Assembly (NCBI GenBank): GCA_018292915.2
Contig: JACVVK020000005.1
Location: forward strand, 3,587,501 to 3,651,500
Source of the DNA: Batillaria attramentaria
Taxonomy: Eukaryota; Mollusca; Gastropoda; Batillariidae
DNA: 64,000 bases
Direction: 5' to 3'
Below are positions 24,222 to 37,598 of the stretch, piece after piece (position 1 is the first letter of the stretch; each line of letters starts with the position of its first letter). The position numbers were made by a program, and so were the translations under genes. The notes under the pieces were generated by a model. The model worked only from the letters and a program-made list of their open reading frames with translations. It ran no database searches and was not told the origin of the DNA.

Positions 24222-24903
24222 ACACACACACACACACACCACCTCGGCCCCCAGCCACACACACACACACCCACCATCACCAAAATAAAGGAGGAAAAAC
24301 GAAAGCGCTTAACTGAGATGAGCGACTCAATGGTCTCTCTGAATTTTTTTTAAAAATAATACTGATGCATCGTGGTTACCAATGTTTGTTATTTTGTTTT
24401 GTCTTTTACGATTGTCTCATAATACTCATATGATACAGACAGTTCCTTTCAAGGCTATTCTACCAGACAGCATGACAACTGGGTGGTCTGCGTGCATCAG
24501 AGGGCAGTACGTGGGGCCTAGTCGGTATGTATATTACCTTTTACCCAACAGCATCAAAATTGAATTAACTCACTCCATGCTGTGGTTCGATTTTTCGGCC
24601 CCGTCGTTCACAACGCTTGGCTGTGGATGTTCACTTTTTCTTAACGCCAACTTTCTAATGAAGACAGTAGTCAAGGTGAGCCGCTCGGGTGAGATTTTTT
24701 TTTTTTAAGGGTCAGTTTGGGGGTAAATTTTGACACAACACTGAGGTCATTTGAAAACTAAAAATTGACACACCGCATATCAACTGCTTTTATTCAGTTA
24801 TGTCACAAAGTTTCAAGCTTGTATCTCTGTAATTTGTTGTTTGTTCTCCAATGCCCTACCGAAGTTTTCGGCCAGTTTTGTCATTTTGTCTATAAATTAT
24901 AAC

Positions 24904-24974
<71 letters not shown>

Positions 24975-24987
24975 GCACGCACGCACG

Positions 24988-25072
<85 letters not shown>

Positions 25073-26980
25073 CCTTGCCCGATATTTCACTCCTCATGAA
25101 AAAGCAAAAACAAACAAACAAACAAAAAACGAAAAGGCGTACATGCAAGGACAAACCACAGGCTGTAAAGTCCATGGAGTAGGTTTTGCGCTTTATAAGC
25201 GAACATTGGATTGGATTAGACTGGATGACTTCTTCTTTCAGAATGGTTTTTAACTTCCACAACGACTATGACGGCGCGGGCGATATCGTGCTTCAGGTGG
25301 ACATGCGTGGAGATTATGGCGCCTACCTATATCAAAAATACCACGTCTGGTGGAACACTCGCTCCGGCGGAGCTTGGGGCAGTCAGACGCAAATTGGCGC
25401 CATGCCGCTTACAGCCGGGGAAACCTTCGAAATGACGCTGACAGTTCATGCTGACAACTTGGAGGTGAGTTTGAAGCCGCATCATTCTTGGAATAAGCGC
25501 ATGTTTAAAGATACATCCTGCAAGTTAAAGCTCACAGACCGACCTAGGCTTATAACCGTGACAAGAACGTGATACCATTTAGAAGTGTGCAAAATATGAA
25601 CCATTTTTGGGGCTGTCGTGGCTAAGATATGAGCCAAATCGTGACAAAAAGTGCCAAAAGAATGCGCCTACCGCTTATTTCATTTTCAAGTCAAGTGACG
25701 CGTTTGTATAAAACAGACAATAGCTAGCAGTCGATCGTTTCAGTGCAACTCACACGTCAGTGTTCGCTGGCCACATGGTAAGTGTACAAAGCTCTAAAAT
25801 ACACTTTGGGAGGACCACTGACTCAACAGTGGCAGCATCTGTGCATCCTTGTTTATGACACAGTGAGAGTTGCTCATTCTGCCAGATGCCGCTTTAAAAT
25901 GCGAGCATACCTTGATTTGTTACACAGAAATATGACCAAAAAGAAAGAAAATGACTTGTTTGTGGCCACATTTCTGTCAGTGCAGACATAAGCACACCTG
26001 GATGACATAGTTCTCCCTTCCGTTTCCGATGTCTGAGTTATTCGAGACCAAATTACAAAGCGTTTTGTTTTTTGTTGTTTTGTTTGTTTGTTTGTTTGTT
26101 TGTTTGTTTGTTTGTTTGTTTGTTTGTTTGTTTGTTTTTTGGGGGGTTAATCGATACATTACGATTGCTTGTTGTTTTCTTTGAGTTATTCTAGACATGC
26201 ATTAAAACTATGCACGTGCCGTTCGTATTGAAGTGATACACATTATTTTAGGGAACTACTTTTCTTGAAAATGAAATGAATTCTGTCGTCGGTTGAGGCG
26301 TCCAGCGTGACGGTCAACAGAAATACGGCCTTAACTTTTCTTCTTCTCCCCCCCCCCACCCCCTTTTCTCCTTTTTTCTCTCTGTTTTTTCTTCTTTTTT
26401 TTCTTCCACATTTCCATTTTGGTCACATTGTCTTTTTTTTTTTTTTTTATCGCGTGTTGTTTATCAAAACCATCAAAATTACAGTTATCATACCACATTT
26501 ACGTTTTTATTTCTGTTTTAAGGATTTTCAAACAAGTGACAAACACATAATGACAGCCTCAAACAAATAAGCCAACAAGGCAGGCACAGATATATGTCAA
26601 TAAATTTGCTAGTCGCTCCAACACGCCTGCACACAAACACACAGGTGCCTTCATCTCTATACACACATGCTCATTCAATAAGGCGATAATTATTATAGGA
26701 GTTTTTCATATGGGAGCCAGTGTAACACAAATTTAAAGAAATGTGCTCACGTTTGAAAGATGCGGCCACATGTCTTTTATGATCATGTTTCGTTGGATAC
26801 TGAAGGTTTTCGCACCTGATATCTTTCCTCTTTTTGTTCCAGATAGCTATTGTTGGAAAAACCCCTGTGCGTGTTGTATTTGAAACATCGCCACTCAGAC
26901 CGGATCTGTCGGCAGTCAAATCGTTAAAGATCACGTGGGATGTGCTGCTTCACTACGTCAATCTTGGGTCTGCCTGCTAG
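20461..26980 (+). CDS. Secreted PAN / EGF-like / sushi / galectin protein, 6 exons
   Basis: Exons are 20461-20736, 21300-21399, 23468-23661, 24439-24524, 25242-25464 and 26843-26980 (stop TAG), 338 residues. Residues 1-23 form a signal peptide ([20 protein letters not shown]). Residues 30-92 are PAN/Apple-like (CKRLC...CARYSY...NCVLH). Residues 96-125 are EGF-like ([15 protein letters not shown]). Residues 127-183 are a sushi/CCP domain ([26 protein letters not shown]). Residues 191-338 are a galectin fold ([55 protein letters not shown]). Galectins bind beta-galactosides but usually lack a leader; here export is likely, so a role in recognising extracellular glycans or microbes is inferred. 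Of the sugar-binding set, R241, N257 and W264 remain, while the usual His, Asn and Glu are Q237, D239 and S266/Q267. The exon 3 donor is uncertain: GTCTGT after 23661 keeps phase, whereas a stronger GTATGT after 23681 does not. Confidence 0.83.
21465..21720 (+). repeat. T/G-rich low-complexity tract with G runs
   Basis: (GTT)n, (GTTTT)n and (TTTG)n blocks with a G run at 21600-21610 and a G-rich end near 21686-21722, in intron 2 of the galectin gene. Another G run lies at 22030-22042. Confidence 0.9.
22255..22715 (+). repeat. Dispersed family D, copy 2
   Basis: This copy shares GCGGCTTCTAATAGAAGAGA, TATGACTTTCTTTGGCCTAA and GATGAAAAGTTTTCCGCAG with copies at 14845 and 32570. The block that is repeated five times in copy 1 is present once here (near 22352-22405) and diverged. 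It lies in intron 2 of the galectin gene. Confidence 0.72.
22951..23462 (+). repeat. Compound (TG)n / (TCTG)n array abutting a 3' splice site
   Basis: About 510 bp of alternating (TG)n and (TCTG)n blocks, with a larger repeated motif of the form (TCTG)n CCTCTG (TG)n. It stops at TACACAG, the acceptor before exon 3 of the galectin gene (exon starts at 23468). It thus replaces the normal pyrimidine tract. Long open frames in several registers are repeat artefacts. Confidence 0.95.
24129..24270 (+). repeat. (CA)n microsatellite
   Basis: CA units with two CCACA interruptions, then a shorter (CA)n at 24257-24270, in intron 3 of the galectin gene. Confidence 0.96.
24906..25071 (+). repeat. (CA)n-(GCAC)n-(AT)n compound array
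   Basis: (CA)n to about 24970, (GCAC)5 to about 24990, then about 40 AT units to 25071, in intron 4 of the galectin gene. The junction joins a Z-DNA-prone block to a cruciform-prone block. Confidence 0.96.
26055..26147 (+). repeat. (TTTG)n tract ending in a G run
   Basis: GTTTT and (TTTG)n units run into TTTTTTGGGGGG at 26135-26146, in intron 5 of the galectin gene. Confidence 0.92.
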
Positions 26981-28480
<1,500 letters not shown>

Positions 28481-28785
28481 ATTTTGCCGGATCGCTAGTT
28501 GTCAGCTATCTCAGTCAGTCAGTCGTCAGTTCGTCAGTCAGTGTCACTGGTGAATTGAATTTCAAATCAGCATCCGTTCATTTTTTCGTTATGGACACAA
28601 CTTGACACCGTTTGTAACCGTTGATTATGTATTATTCGCTGCACTGACATGACTGACTGAGTCCGGCAGTTATAAAAAAATAATGGGTTCAGTTCCCCGG
28701 CTCGTACTCAGTACTAAGTCGGCCTCTCAGTCTCGAGTCACTGAGTCACTCAGTGACCGGAGTCGACTGTCTCAGTCTCAGTGTC

Positions 28786-28836
<51 letters not shown>

Positions 28837-29046
28837 CCCCCGCCCCCGACCTAGATAAGCCTGGCATACACTGACGATCCGGCCATTCTGACACTAAAGC
28901 GCTGAGCTATCGAGAACGACTTGCAAAGTGCTCTTAGCAAGGGAAGCTACTCTCGGGAAAATGGACGCTGTTGCTTGGCGCTGGTTTCATCTAGGAGCAG
29001 TACTATCCTGCTGATGAAACGGGAATGAAATTGCACTTAAACCAAA
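28481..29046 (+). promoter_or_regulatory. Probable promoter and 5' UTR region of ERMARD, with many GACTGA/TCAGTC motifs
   Basis: The 28440-28790 stretch is dotted with TCAGTCAGT, GACTGACTGA and CACTGAGTCACT, then (TCTG)n and (CT)n to 28828. The ERMARD start codon is at 29047. No TATA box is obvious. A regulatory role of the motifs is only an inference; they may be a degenerate microsatellite. Confidence 0.35.
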
Positions 29047-32000
29047 ATGGAACTGTCCTGTCCTGCTACAGCCCTGTCACCGTCTGTTCAACGTCTGATC
29101 TGCCGTGCTGGGGTGACTGAAAGCAGAGACGGGGAGTCGGCTTCTTCAGACGGACTCCTGAGCTTGGAGCGCATAGCAAAGCTTCTTCCCAGTAAGAACT
29201 TTGTTTTGCTACTGACAAAATTGTGAACCACAATATGACGTGTCACGGCGTCGTTATTCGTGTCTTTCAGGTGTTAGATTCGTTAATGTGCAGTTGAACA
29301 ATAATATTAATATATTTTTAATTTTTGTTTTTCATAATGTTCCAAGTGGTGGTGTGTTCAGTGTTCGTGAGTTGTTTTATGTTTCGTGGTGGTTTTGTTG
29401 TTTTTGTTGTTGTGGGTTTGTTTTTTTTTGTTTTTTTAAGCGGGGGGGGGGGGGGGGGGTGTTTGTTGTTTTTTATTTGTTTTGGTTTTTTGTTGGGTTT
29501 TTTGTTTGTTTGTTTGTTGTTGTTTTGTTGTTGTTTTTTTTTGGGGGGGTTGTTGTGTTTAATTTTAGGGGCGCTGTTTCTTGTTGGTGTATTTTGGTTT
29601 TGTGTGTTATGTTTTTGTTGTGGTTTTTTGTTGATTTGTTTCTAGGGGGGAGGGGGTCTTTTATGTGTGTGTGGGTGTACATCATTTAGTTTACTATCTT
29701 TTAACAAATTTTCCCACCAAAAATGGGTTACCCTTTTTCAACATTGTAACTTTTCTAGTATGTAATTATTTTACACAAGTTTGATATACCATAGTGTAAG
29801 TGCAAAAGTGCAAAATTATATATTTTAGCTGCGGAGAACACAGTCACCTACTTTGAAGATGCTGTCGAAGCGCTGTCGCCCGTCTTCACACAGAGTGAAC
29901 ATGTAGTGGACAGAACAATGGTGGGTCAGCTCCTGTCTGTTTTGCGTCCTCACCTCTTGTGGACAAACTGCCCAGAGGTATGTTTTTGTTTGTTTGGGTG
30001 GGGTTGTTATTGTTGTAGTTGTGCCTGTGTTCAGCATAACCATTTGTGTCGTACATTTAATTGCAGTCATGCCAGAACATTTTGTAGTGGATCCTCATGT
30101 GGTTACCTAATGTTAGACCAGTTTGCAGTAATATTGACCATATGGACTATCATTGAGTACACATCTGCTTTGTGTATATATATATGATATTATATGATTA
30201 ATGTCCCAGACAACCAGCCTCATGTTATTGATAATACTGGACAGCCAGAATTAGACTGTAAATTAATGCCACAATGTTTGATTGCTAATTATTTTCTGTC
30301 ACTGCAAACCTGCTTTCTTTTTCTGTTTCAGTTGTTCACAGAGTGCATAGAGATGTTGAAACAAAAGGAAAATTCTCCATCACATGGCATCTTGATTCTT
30401 CTGCTTGTATCTGCAGCACTAGAACGAGCTCTTGGAAATGTTAGTTTTCTAACTATCAAATCCTTCTCAGCATGTTAATTCAGGAGTTGCTAGATGTTTC
30501 TGGATTTTAGGGGCCAGTCAATCTCCTTTAGGGGCCAGTCCATTTTCTTGTCCTAACCACGCAAAGTAAGGGAGCCTTGGAAAAAATGAAGGGGCCTGAA
30601 AAATCATGGAAGCACCAAGGTTCTAACGGCAGTTCTAAGGGGAATTTTGCTTTGCAGAGAGAGCAGTATTATTTCAAGGTGTGTTTCAAGTTTAACTCTT
30701 TGACAATGGAGCACAATTTCTGACACACGATTTCCTATAGGAAATCGTGTGTCAGAAATTGTGCTCTGTCGTCAAAGAGTTAAACATCTTCAGATACATC
30801 TGGATAACCCTTAACATTACACATACTTTTGCAGGTGTATCTTTTGCGTGGTGCCCGGTGCCCTTCCATGCTAAAAGATTTGCTGGTAACACAGGAACTG
30901 ACAGATATTCTCGGAAGCACTGTGGTAAGGTTCATTCTGCTGAGCTGGATGATTTAGCTGCTTTTCATTTCCAGGTGTATTGCACTGATTTGATGATATC
31001 CAATATAGCCTTATAACAGCTGTAACAGCTTATCAGCCTTATAACAGCTGTAATGTACCGGTACCAAGCTCTGTATAAATGGTACAGGCATGAACACATA
31101 ACTTTACATCACTAGTTCCAGAGATGTAAGTGCATTCCTCAGGTGACTATTAGTGATGAAGTGTGTGTGTTTGCCTCATTTACTCAGAAGAAACAAACAT
31201 TTTACGTAGCTACACTGATGTTATTATCAATATGCCGCAAATTGTACCATTTCTATGATATCTTGTTTTTGCAGATGGAAACATTGAGAGTTGTCATAGG
31301 ACCTCCCATCTCACTGAACCTGAGGAATGTTGCATGGCACGGCTTTCTGGCTGATGGAGAGCTGCCTAGAAGGTAAGATAATTAACTCTTAGGCGTCCAG
31401 CGGCAACGCAAGGGAACCCATATGAAGGACCGGATGTAAACATCGCTAGGGCCGCGGGGTCACGGCTGCTGCGAAGAAAATTCCAGAACACAGCGTGTAC
31501 CCCCATTGTACGGTCCCGTTAGGCGGGAGCCGGCTGTAAACACTGCAGCTGACCTACTTCCTGTAAATGTGTAAACATTCCTGGCACTGAGATTGTCAGA
31601 AACAGTACTCTCACATTGCAGGCACTTCTTTCATTTCACAAATTTAACAAACAGTGGTGAATTTTATGTATACTTGTTTACACAGAAAAACACTTTGTAC
31701 AATATTCACATTTTTCACACATGCACTGTACACCTCACACGCTTTATACACTTTATACACACTTTCTTTCCCCTATTTCCTTTATTTAGGGGGAGCCGGG
31801 GTAGCCGAATGGTAGAGCGTTGGACTTCCAATACTCGTATCGTGAGTTCGAATCCCGGCTGGGGCCGACTATTTGTGCTGGCGTTTTCATCATTGCCCTG
31901 TCTTTGATTTCACCCGTATGTGGTGGAAAAGGACGTTAAACTCCCGAACACCCACCCTCCTTTATTCAGCATGTTTTAGGCGGGGGGAAAATGAGTATAC

Positions 32001-35000
32001 AAAGCTATAATTACTTTTCGTGGGAGCAGACAAGTTCATGCCCTGACCCAGCCTCGCCCTGTCTTGACACAACCCTGAACTTACACTACTTCCTGCTCTT
32101 CATAGCTTCAGTGCAACCATACCGTAAACATACACAAAAGTCAGGAGATATGAGCAAACCACGAGACAAATGTGCACTAACCACCAAATGAACCAAGTTT
32201 TACTGTAAAAGTACGGTAAATCCAAGTTCCCACCCATCCCACGTGCTCGCTCTCAAACCCTAGACCACACCGTGTTTGTGTTACCAATCATCGTCTAATT
32301 AAACCGAGGCGCCAGCTCTCAGACTAAGTTTATCTCACTGAACAGCTGGAATATATCAGGGGGAGACTACCAGTGTAGCTAGTGGTAGTAGTTTTCAAGC
32401 CCTGTAGAGAAAGACGCTAAGCCCGACATGATATGGGAAACACTTATTTCGGCATCTCAGAGTAGCCGCTGGCGTCACTATATTGGCGCACTTGGGTCGC
32501 CGTCAGCACTAGCGAGAACCACCTCAAATACCTTAAGGGTTAAATGTCCACTGTCTGTCTAACCTTCACACAGGGCGACTTTTGTTTTGAAAGAGTTGTG
32601 CTTGTGAGTGCTGCTTTACATTTAAAGTCTCTATGTTTGTAACACATTCTGAAGGCAAAAAACTGCCGCTTACAAAGCTGTAAGGTTGTTTGCCAAGTGA
32701 AGAGATGTTCATTTTGGCTATTGCAACCATTTTCACGACTTTGGAGCTTCTAAAAGTGGAGAAATGTGGCTTTCTTTGGCCTAACACGTCCGTACCTGTA
32801 CTGCACGCTGATCGATCAAACTTACTAAAAATAGCCACCAGTCAGCGCAGTCTAATCAGTCTTTAGTCCACAACCATAGAACAACTTATACGCCAACCAG
32901 AGTCATCCTAGTCATTTCAGGTGCTATATTGTGTCCCAGGGGACTGCTTTTGATGAAGGGATTTAGCGCATTCGATGAAAAGTTTTCCACAGCGTTGTTG
33001 TATGCCTTACGACTTTAAAAGTCGAATTTAGATTATCAAAAAAGTCATAAGACAGTGAATTGTATGTCTGTCCTCACTGTTTGCAACAGCTACAGATGTT
33101 TGAGATGGATCTGGTGGATGCATAGTTGAGTTGCATTTTTTTTATTATGTGATGTGTCTATATCTTTATTTTATCTTTATTTTTCTTTGTTTTACAGATA
33201 TTGCTGCTTCCTTATAAAACTAACAGCAAGCATAGGTAGAAACTTGATGGAATCTGGGATTGCTATCAGCAGCATTCCCCACAGGCCACAAGTGCTGTGG
33301 ACTGAGCCTGTGACACCAAGCATGATCACGCAGGGTATGGAATACATGTATGTTGTGTGTCCACATCTGCTTATTTCAGCAGTATAATTGAAGGTTTTGG
33401 TAGGTTTTCTGGTTGACTGGTGCATGTAATGCTATGATGATGGATGGAAAGCATTCATTGTGTGCAGTTCATGTTAGTTCATTCAATCAGTACATGTAAT
33501 GTTAATCATGCAGTTGTCTCCCTTCAATGCCAACGGGTGTGCACATGCAGTGAAACTATGGGCCTGGATTGCTCAATGGCTGGACGCTTGAATCAAATTC
33601 CAAACAGTTATAGACTGTTTCCAGTTCCCAATATTAACCAACTGATTTTAGTGGTGGACAGAAGGCTTTTAGCCTTTTTTAAAATGAAACTTCTCTCGGT
33701 GCAACTTCAGTTTCTGTCCCAGTGCCCTGTCTTCGGGATACTTCAGTCCTACACTCATGTCACTGATTGTGACTATCATTCACTTTGATGTGCATGCAGT
33801 GCATGACTTCAGAATTGGTTTTACAGATAGTACATTTACGGAGGAGACCCTGAAATCAGTGCTTCAATGTCTTGTCAGTTCGTCAGTCGCTCAGCCACAG
33901 ACAGTGGAGCAGTGGAGACTGGCATTTGAGTGCTACAAGGAAGGCAGGTATATTATGAACAAATGACATTCCTCCACTCTGCTATCTGTTAGGATCTCAT
34001 ATATGTATATATGAATAAATTCAGATGCACAGAAGGTGTGCTAGCATATTTTGCTGACACAGATATCAGGTAATTGTTTAAAAATGCAGAAAAGGAAACC
34101 TGATCAGTGAGTGAGAGTGTGTGAGGGTGTTTTTCTGCTGCTTTTTTTTTTTAATTCTGTTTCATGATTTCAAGACTGCCATCAGTGAGCTTGTTCTACA
34201 TTTACTACAGGGTCTGCATGTGTACATGTATGTCTGCTTCCAAACTACAATGAATTTTGTAATAACCAGTTTTCCTTATTACTCACATAATTATATGTGT
34301 CGTTTACGCAGAGATTTCAGAATCTGACGCAGAGATTTTGAGGCTGTACTTCACTAAATTTAAAAAATGGCCCTCTGAATTTGACAGAGATGGTCAAAGT
34401 GACCCTCAATTTTGAAAGCTGTAAGGAACACTGATTATCCTCTATGAGTTTGTGAGCAGTGCATAATTGTCATAATTATTATGTAGTGAAATCTGATTCT
34501 CGATTCCCCATGGTTTGTTTTTTACTCCATGACCTCTATGTTTTGCTTCATTTCAAGGTATGGCTTTGGTCTTGCACTCATCTTACCCCTGTTGGAACAC
34601 TGCCTCAGGCGACTGTTTGCAACACTCAACTGCTGTCCGGAGAGAGTGGTTACAGCAGAGGTTAGTTTCAAAACAATGGTCGTGGAAAGTACAATTTTTG
34701 TCCTCCAAACAAAAGATGGGGGAGATCGTTCTTTTCATTGGAATCTGTGCTTTAGACTGTGGGTCTCTATAAAATATTGTTTGGATCAGCTTCATAGGTT
34801 GTGTGTATCTGTGTGTGTGTGTGTGTGTGTGTACGCGCGCGCGCATATGTGTGTGTTTGCCTACATGTGTGGCTGTGTGTGTGTCTGTATGTGTGTGTGT
34901 GTGTGTGTGTGCGCACGCGCGCTGGCACTTCCACATGCCTGTGTACATGCATGTGTGAGTGATGTTTGAAACAGAGAGAGAGATCATAGCATGCTTGTAA

Positions 35001-35571
35001 TTGTCAGAATTTTACATCATGATAATTACAAAACTGGTATTTTTCTCTTTCAGTCATCTGCTTTTTATACAACATATAATGAGGTAAAAAATTTGCTTTT
35101 TGCTATTAGTGCACAGGACATGTTCGGAACATAAAATAAATTAAATAAACTTCCTTTCCTAGTTGGAAATAATATTGTTTGAAGGGTGTCTGTTGATTTT
35201 ACTGTTTGTGAGGCTGTATTAACCTTCCTGTCCAATCACTAGATTTAACTGCTGATTAATTGCAAACAAATTCCATTGTCCTCGCATTCTGTTTTCAATT
35301 TCCGCAGATGTTGGAGCAAAGTCTTCCTGATGGCAGTATTAATCAGCTTCCACTATTCCTAGGTTCTTCGTGTATGGTGAGATTTGTGTGTGCGTGTGTG
35401 TAGAGGAGTGAGCTTTATAACTTCTTTTGTTTTGGAGGGGTTTTTGTTTTGCAATTTAGTGCCATAGTGATTGGTTCCAAGATTATGGATAGTCTGAGGT
35501 AATATGAATAAATGTATGGCCATAACCTATAGCTAATTTAACACGCATACGCGTGCGCACATACACACGCA

Positions 35572-35605
<34 letters not shown>

Positions 35606-35758
35606 TTTAAACCAACCACACAAGTTACACAAGTTGCTGGTACTGCCGAGACATGAGTAGCTGCTTTCAATGGTAAAGCATAACAGGTCAGTGTAATTCC
35701 ACCTCAGATGCTGCATGTACGTGCTCTGAAAATTCATTTGCTTGCTTCTTTTTAGTGG

Positions 35759-35799
<41 letters not shown>

Positions 35800-36032
35800 T
35801 GTGTCTGTTGTTTTTTTTTCCCTAGGACCTGCTGTTGGACTTGCTGTTTTACCCTAATGGACCCAGAGTCCGAGATCATCTCAGTCATGGTGAAATGGAC
35901 TTCAGAAGTGTCAGCCAGTCACTGGTGGATCCCTTCATTTCTGTGGCTGTCTTCCTGGCTGATAAAGTGAACACACACATCACCAAAAAAACCTGCATAG
36001 AAAAGGTTCAGTGACTGCATTTACATAAGGCT

Positions 36033-36076
<44 letters not shown>

Positions 36077-37534
36077 TTCTTTCATTCTTTTTTCTTTTTT
36101 TTAAGAATCAGCTGGTTTTCTCTAATTTCTTCCTAACCCTCTGAATTATAGAGAGTTTGTTCAGCAGCTCCACTCCAGTCTGAACTGCTGCAAGAAAAAT
36201 AATGAATCACACTCGACATAATGCCTAGTTAGTAGTAGGAGACTTTTTTTACCCTGTTGCAGGACCCCGAGTTGAACGACATGGTACAGAAAGTGAAAGC
36301 GTATAGATCCCAGTTTCATCCCATAGCTCTTCTGCAGAAAAAGGTACTTTTGTATTTTGGATTGTCATTGTTGTTTTGTTGTTGTTGTTATTTCGTCCTT
36401 TGGGTTATTTTGGGTTCTCTTTTTTGTTACTTAGTTGAATTTCTTCTTCTCCCCCCCCCCCACCCCTTTATTTTCTTTTTCTTTTTTTTTTTTTTTTTTT
36501 GGGGGGGGAGGGGGGGGTATCTTGGGGGTTTTTTGGTGGTGGTTGTTGCATGTCATGTTTCAGACTATTTTGAAATGATGGATACTTGTGTTTGTTTGAT
36601 GTTTCAGCTGGTAGAGTTTCTGACTTCTCTAGCAGATACTGATGGCTGCATACTTCTGTCGCCAGAACTGGAAGTGCTGTAAGTCTCCGGTTACTGTCTT
36701 TTCCTTTTGGTATAGATTCAGGATTCAGTTCCATGCCAGTAACAGCATTTCCCTGTAGTAGCTATGTACCATCGGAGTATATTATGGTTTTTTTTTTTAT
36801 TCCTTTCTTTCCAGTTTTTTGTTTTGTTTGGTGTTTCCTTGTTTGTTTTTTCTCCATATTAGATACTCACTTGCTCCAGTATTTTCTTAAATTTGTTTTG
36901 TGTTGGTAGAGATATCGAGCTAAATGAAACAGTGAACACTAAGACTGCTGCCTGTCATCCCTACACGCTGCAAGTTTAACTACATGTATTTCAGGGGAGA
37001 AAGACCCCAGATGATCAACAGCTTTGGAATAAACCCACTGCTCGTGAAAACTCAAGAAGCGGTGACCACTGTCTGGAAATGTGACCAGTGGAACAGTTTT
37101 GGGCTTCCTATCACTGATACATTATTGAGGTGAGTGGTGGATTTTCTTTCTGTTGTTGTTTGTTTTGGGTTTTTTTTCTCGATTTTATCACTATGATTAT
37201 CATACTTCTATAATCTCTTTCAGCTCTAAATCACGAGGTGGGTGGAAGGTAGTGTAGTTGCTGCAGCTGTTGTGGTGGTGGTGCTGTTGGTGGTGGTTCG
37301 AAATGTGCATAGTAATCATGCTACTGATAATCAATATGTATTAGGCATATCTTAGTGTGAAAAGATCTAATCATGGTCTAATTTCTGTTTGATTCAATCT
37401 GTGTGCAGTTTACAAAAACAAGTTGATGTACTTCAGCAACAAGTCCATCAGCCTGTCCCTACTTTATTTCGATGGCAGGTAAGCCTCAGTTATTTCTGCT
37501 GCTACCACCACCACCACCACCACCACCACCACCA

Positions 37535-37598
<64 letters not shown>

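Noticed and set aside
24053..25262. CA/TG and IY/HT dipeptide frames around the microsatellites
   Set aside because: Pure translation of dinucleotide repeats; same for 7820-8097, 16293-16687, 17476-17892, 27155-27522, 51469-51793, 56968-57288 and 61875-62431.
31797..31866. Functional tRNA gene
   Set aside because: The tRNA-like head is followed by a SINE body and recurs with the same body at four other places, so it is a SINE promoter and not a tRNA gene.
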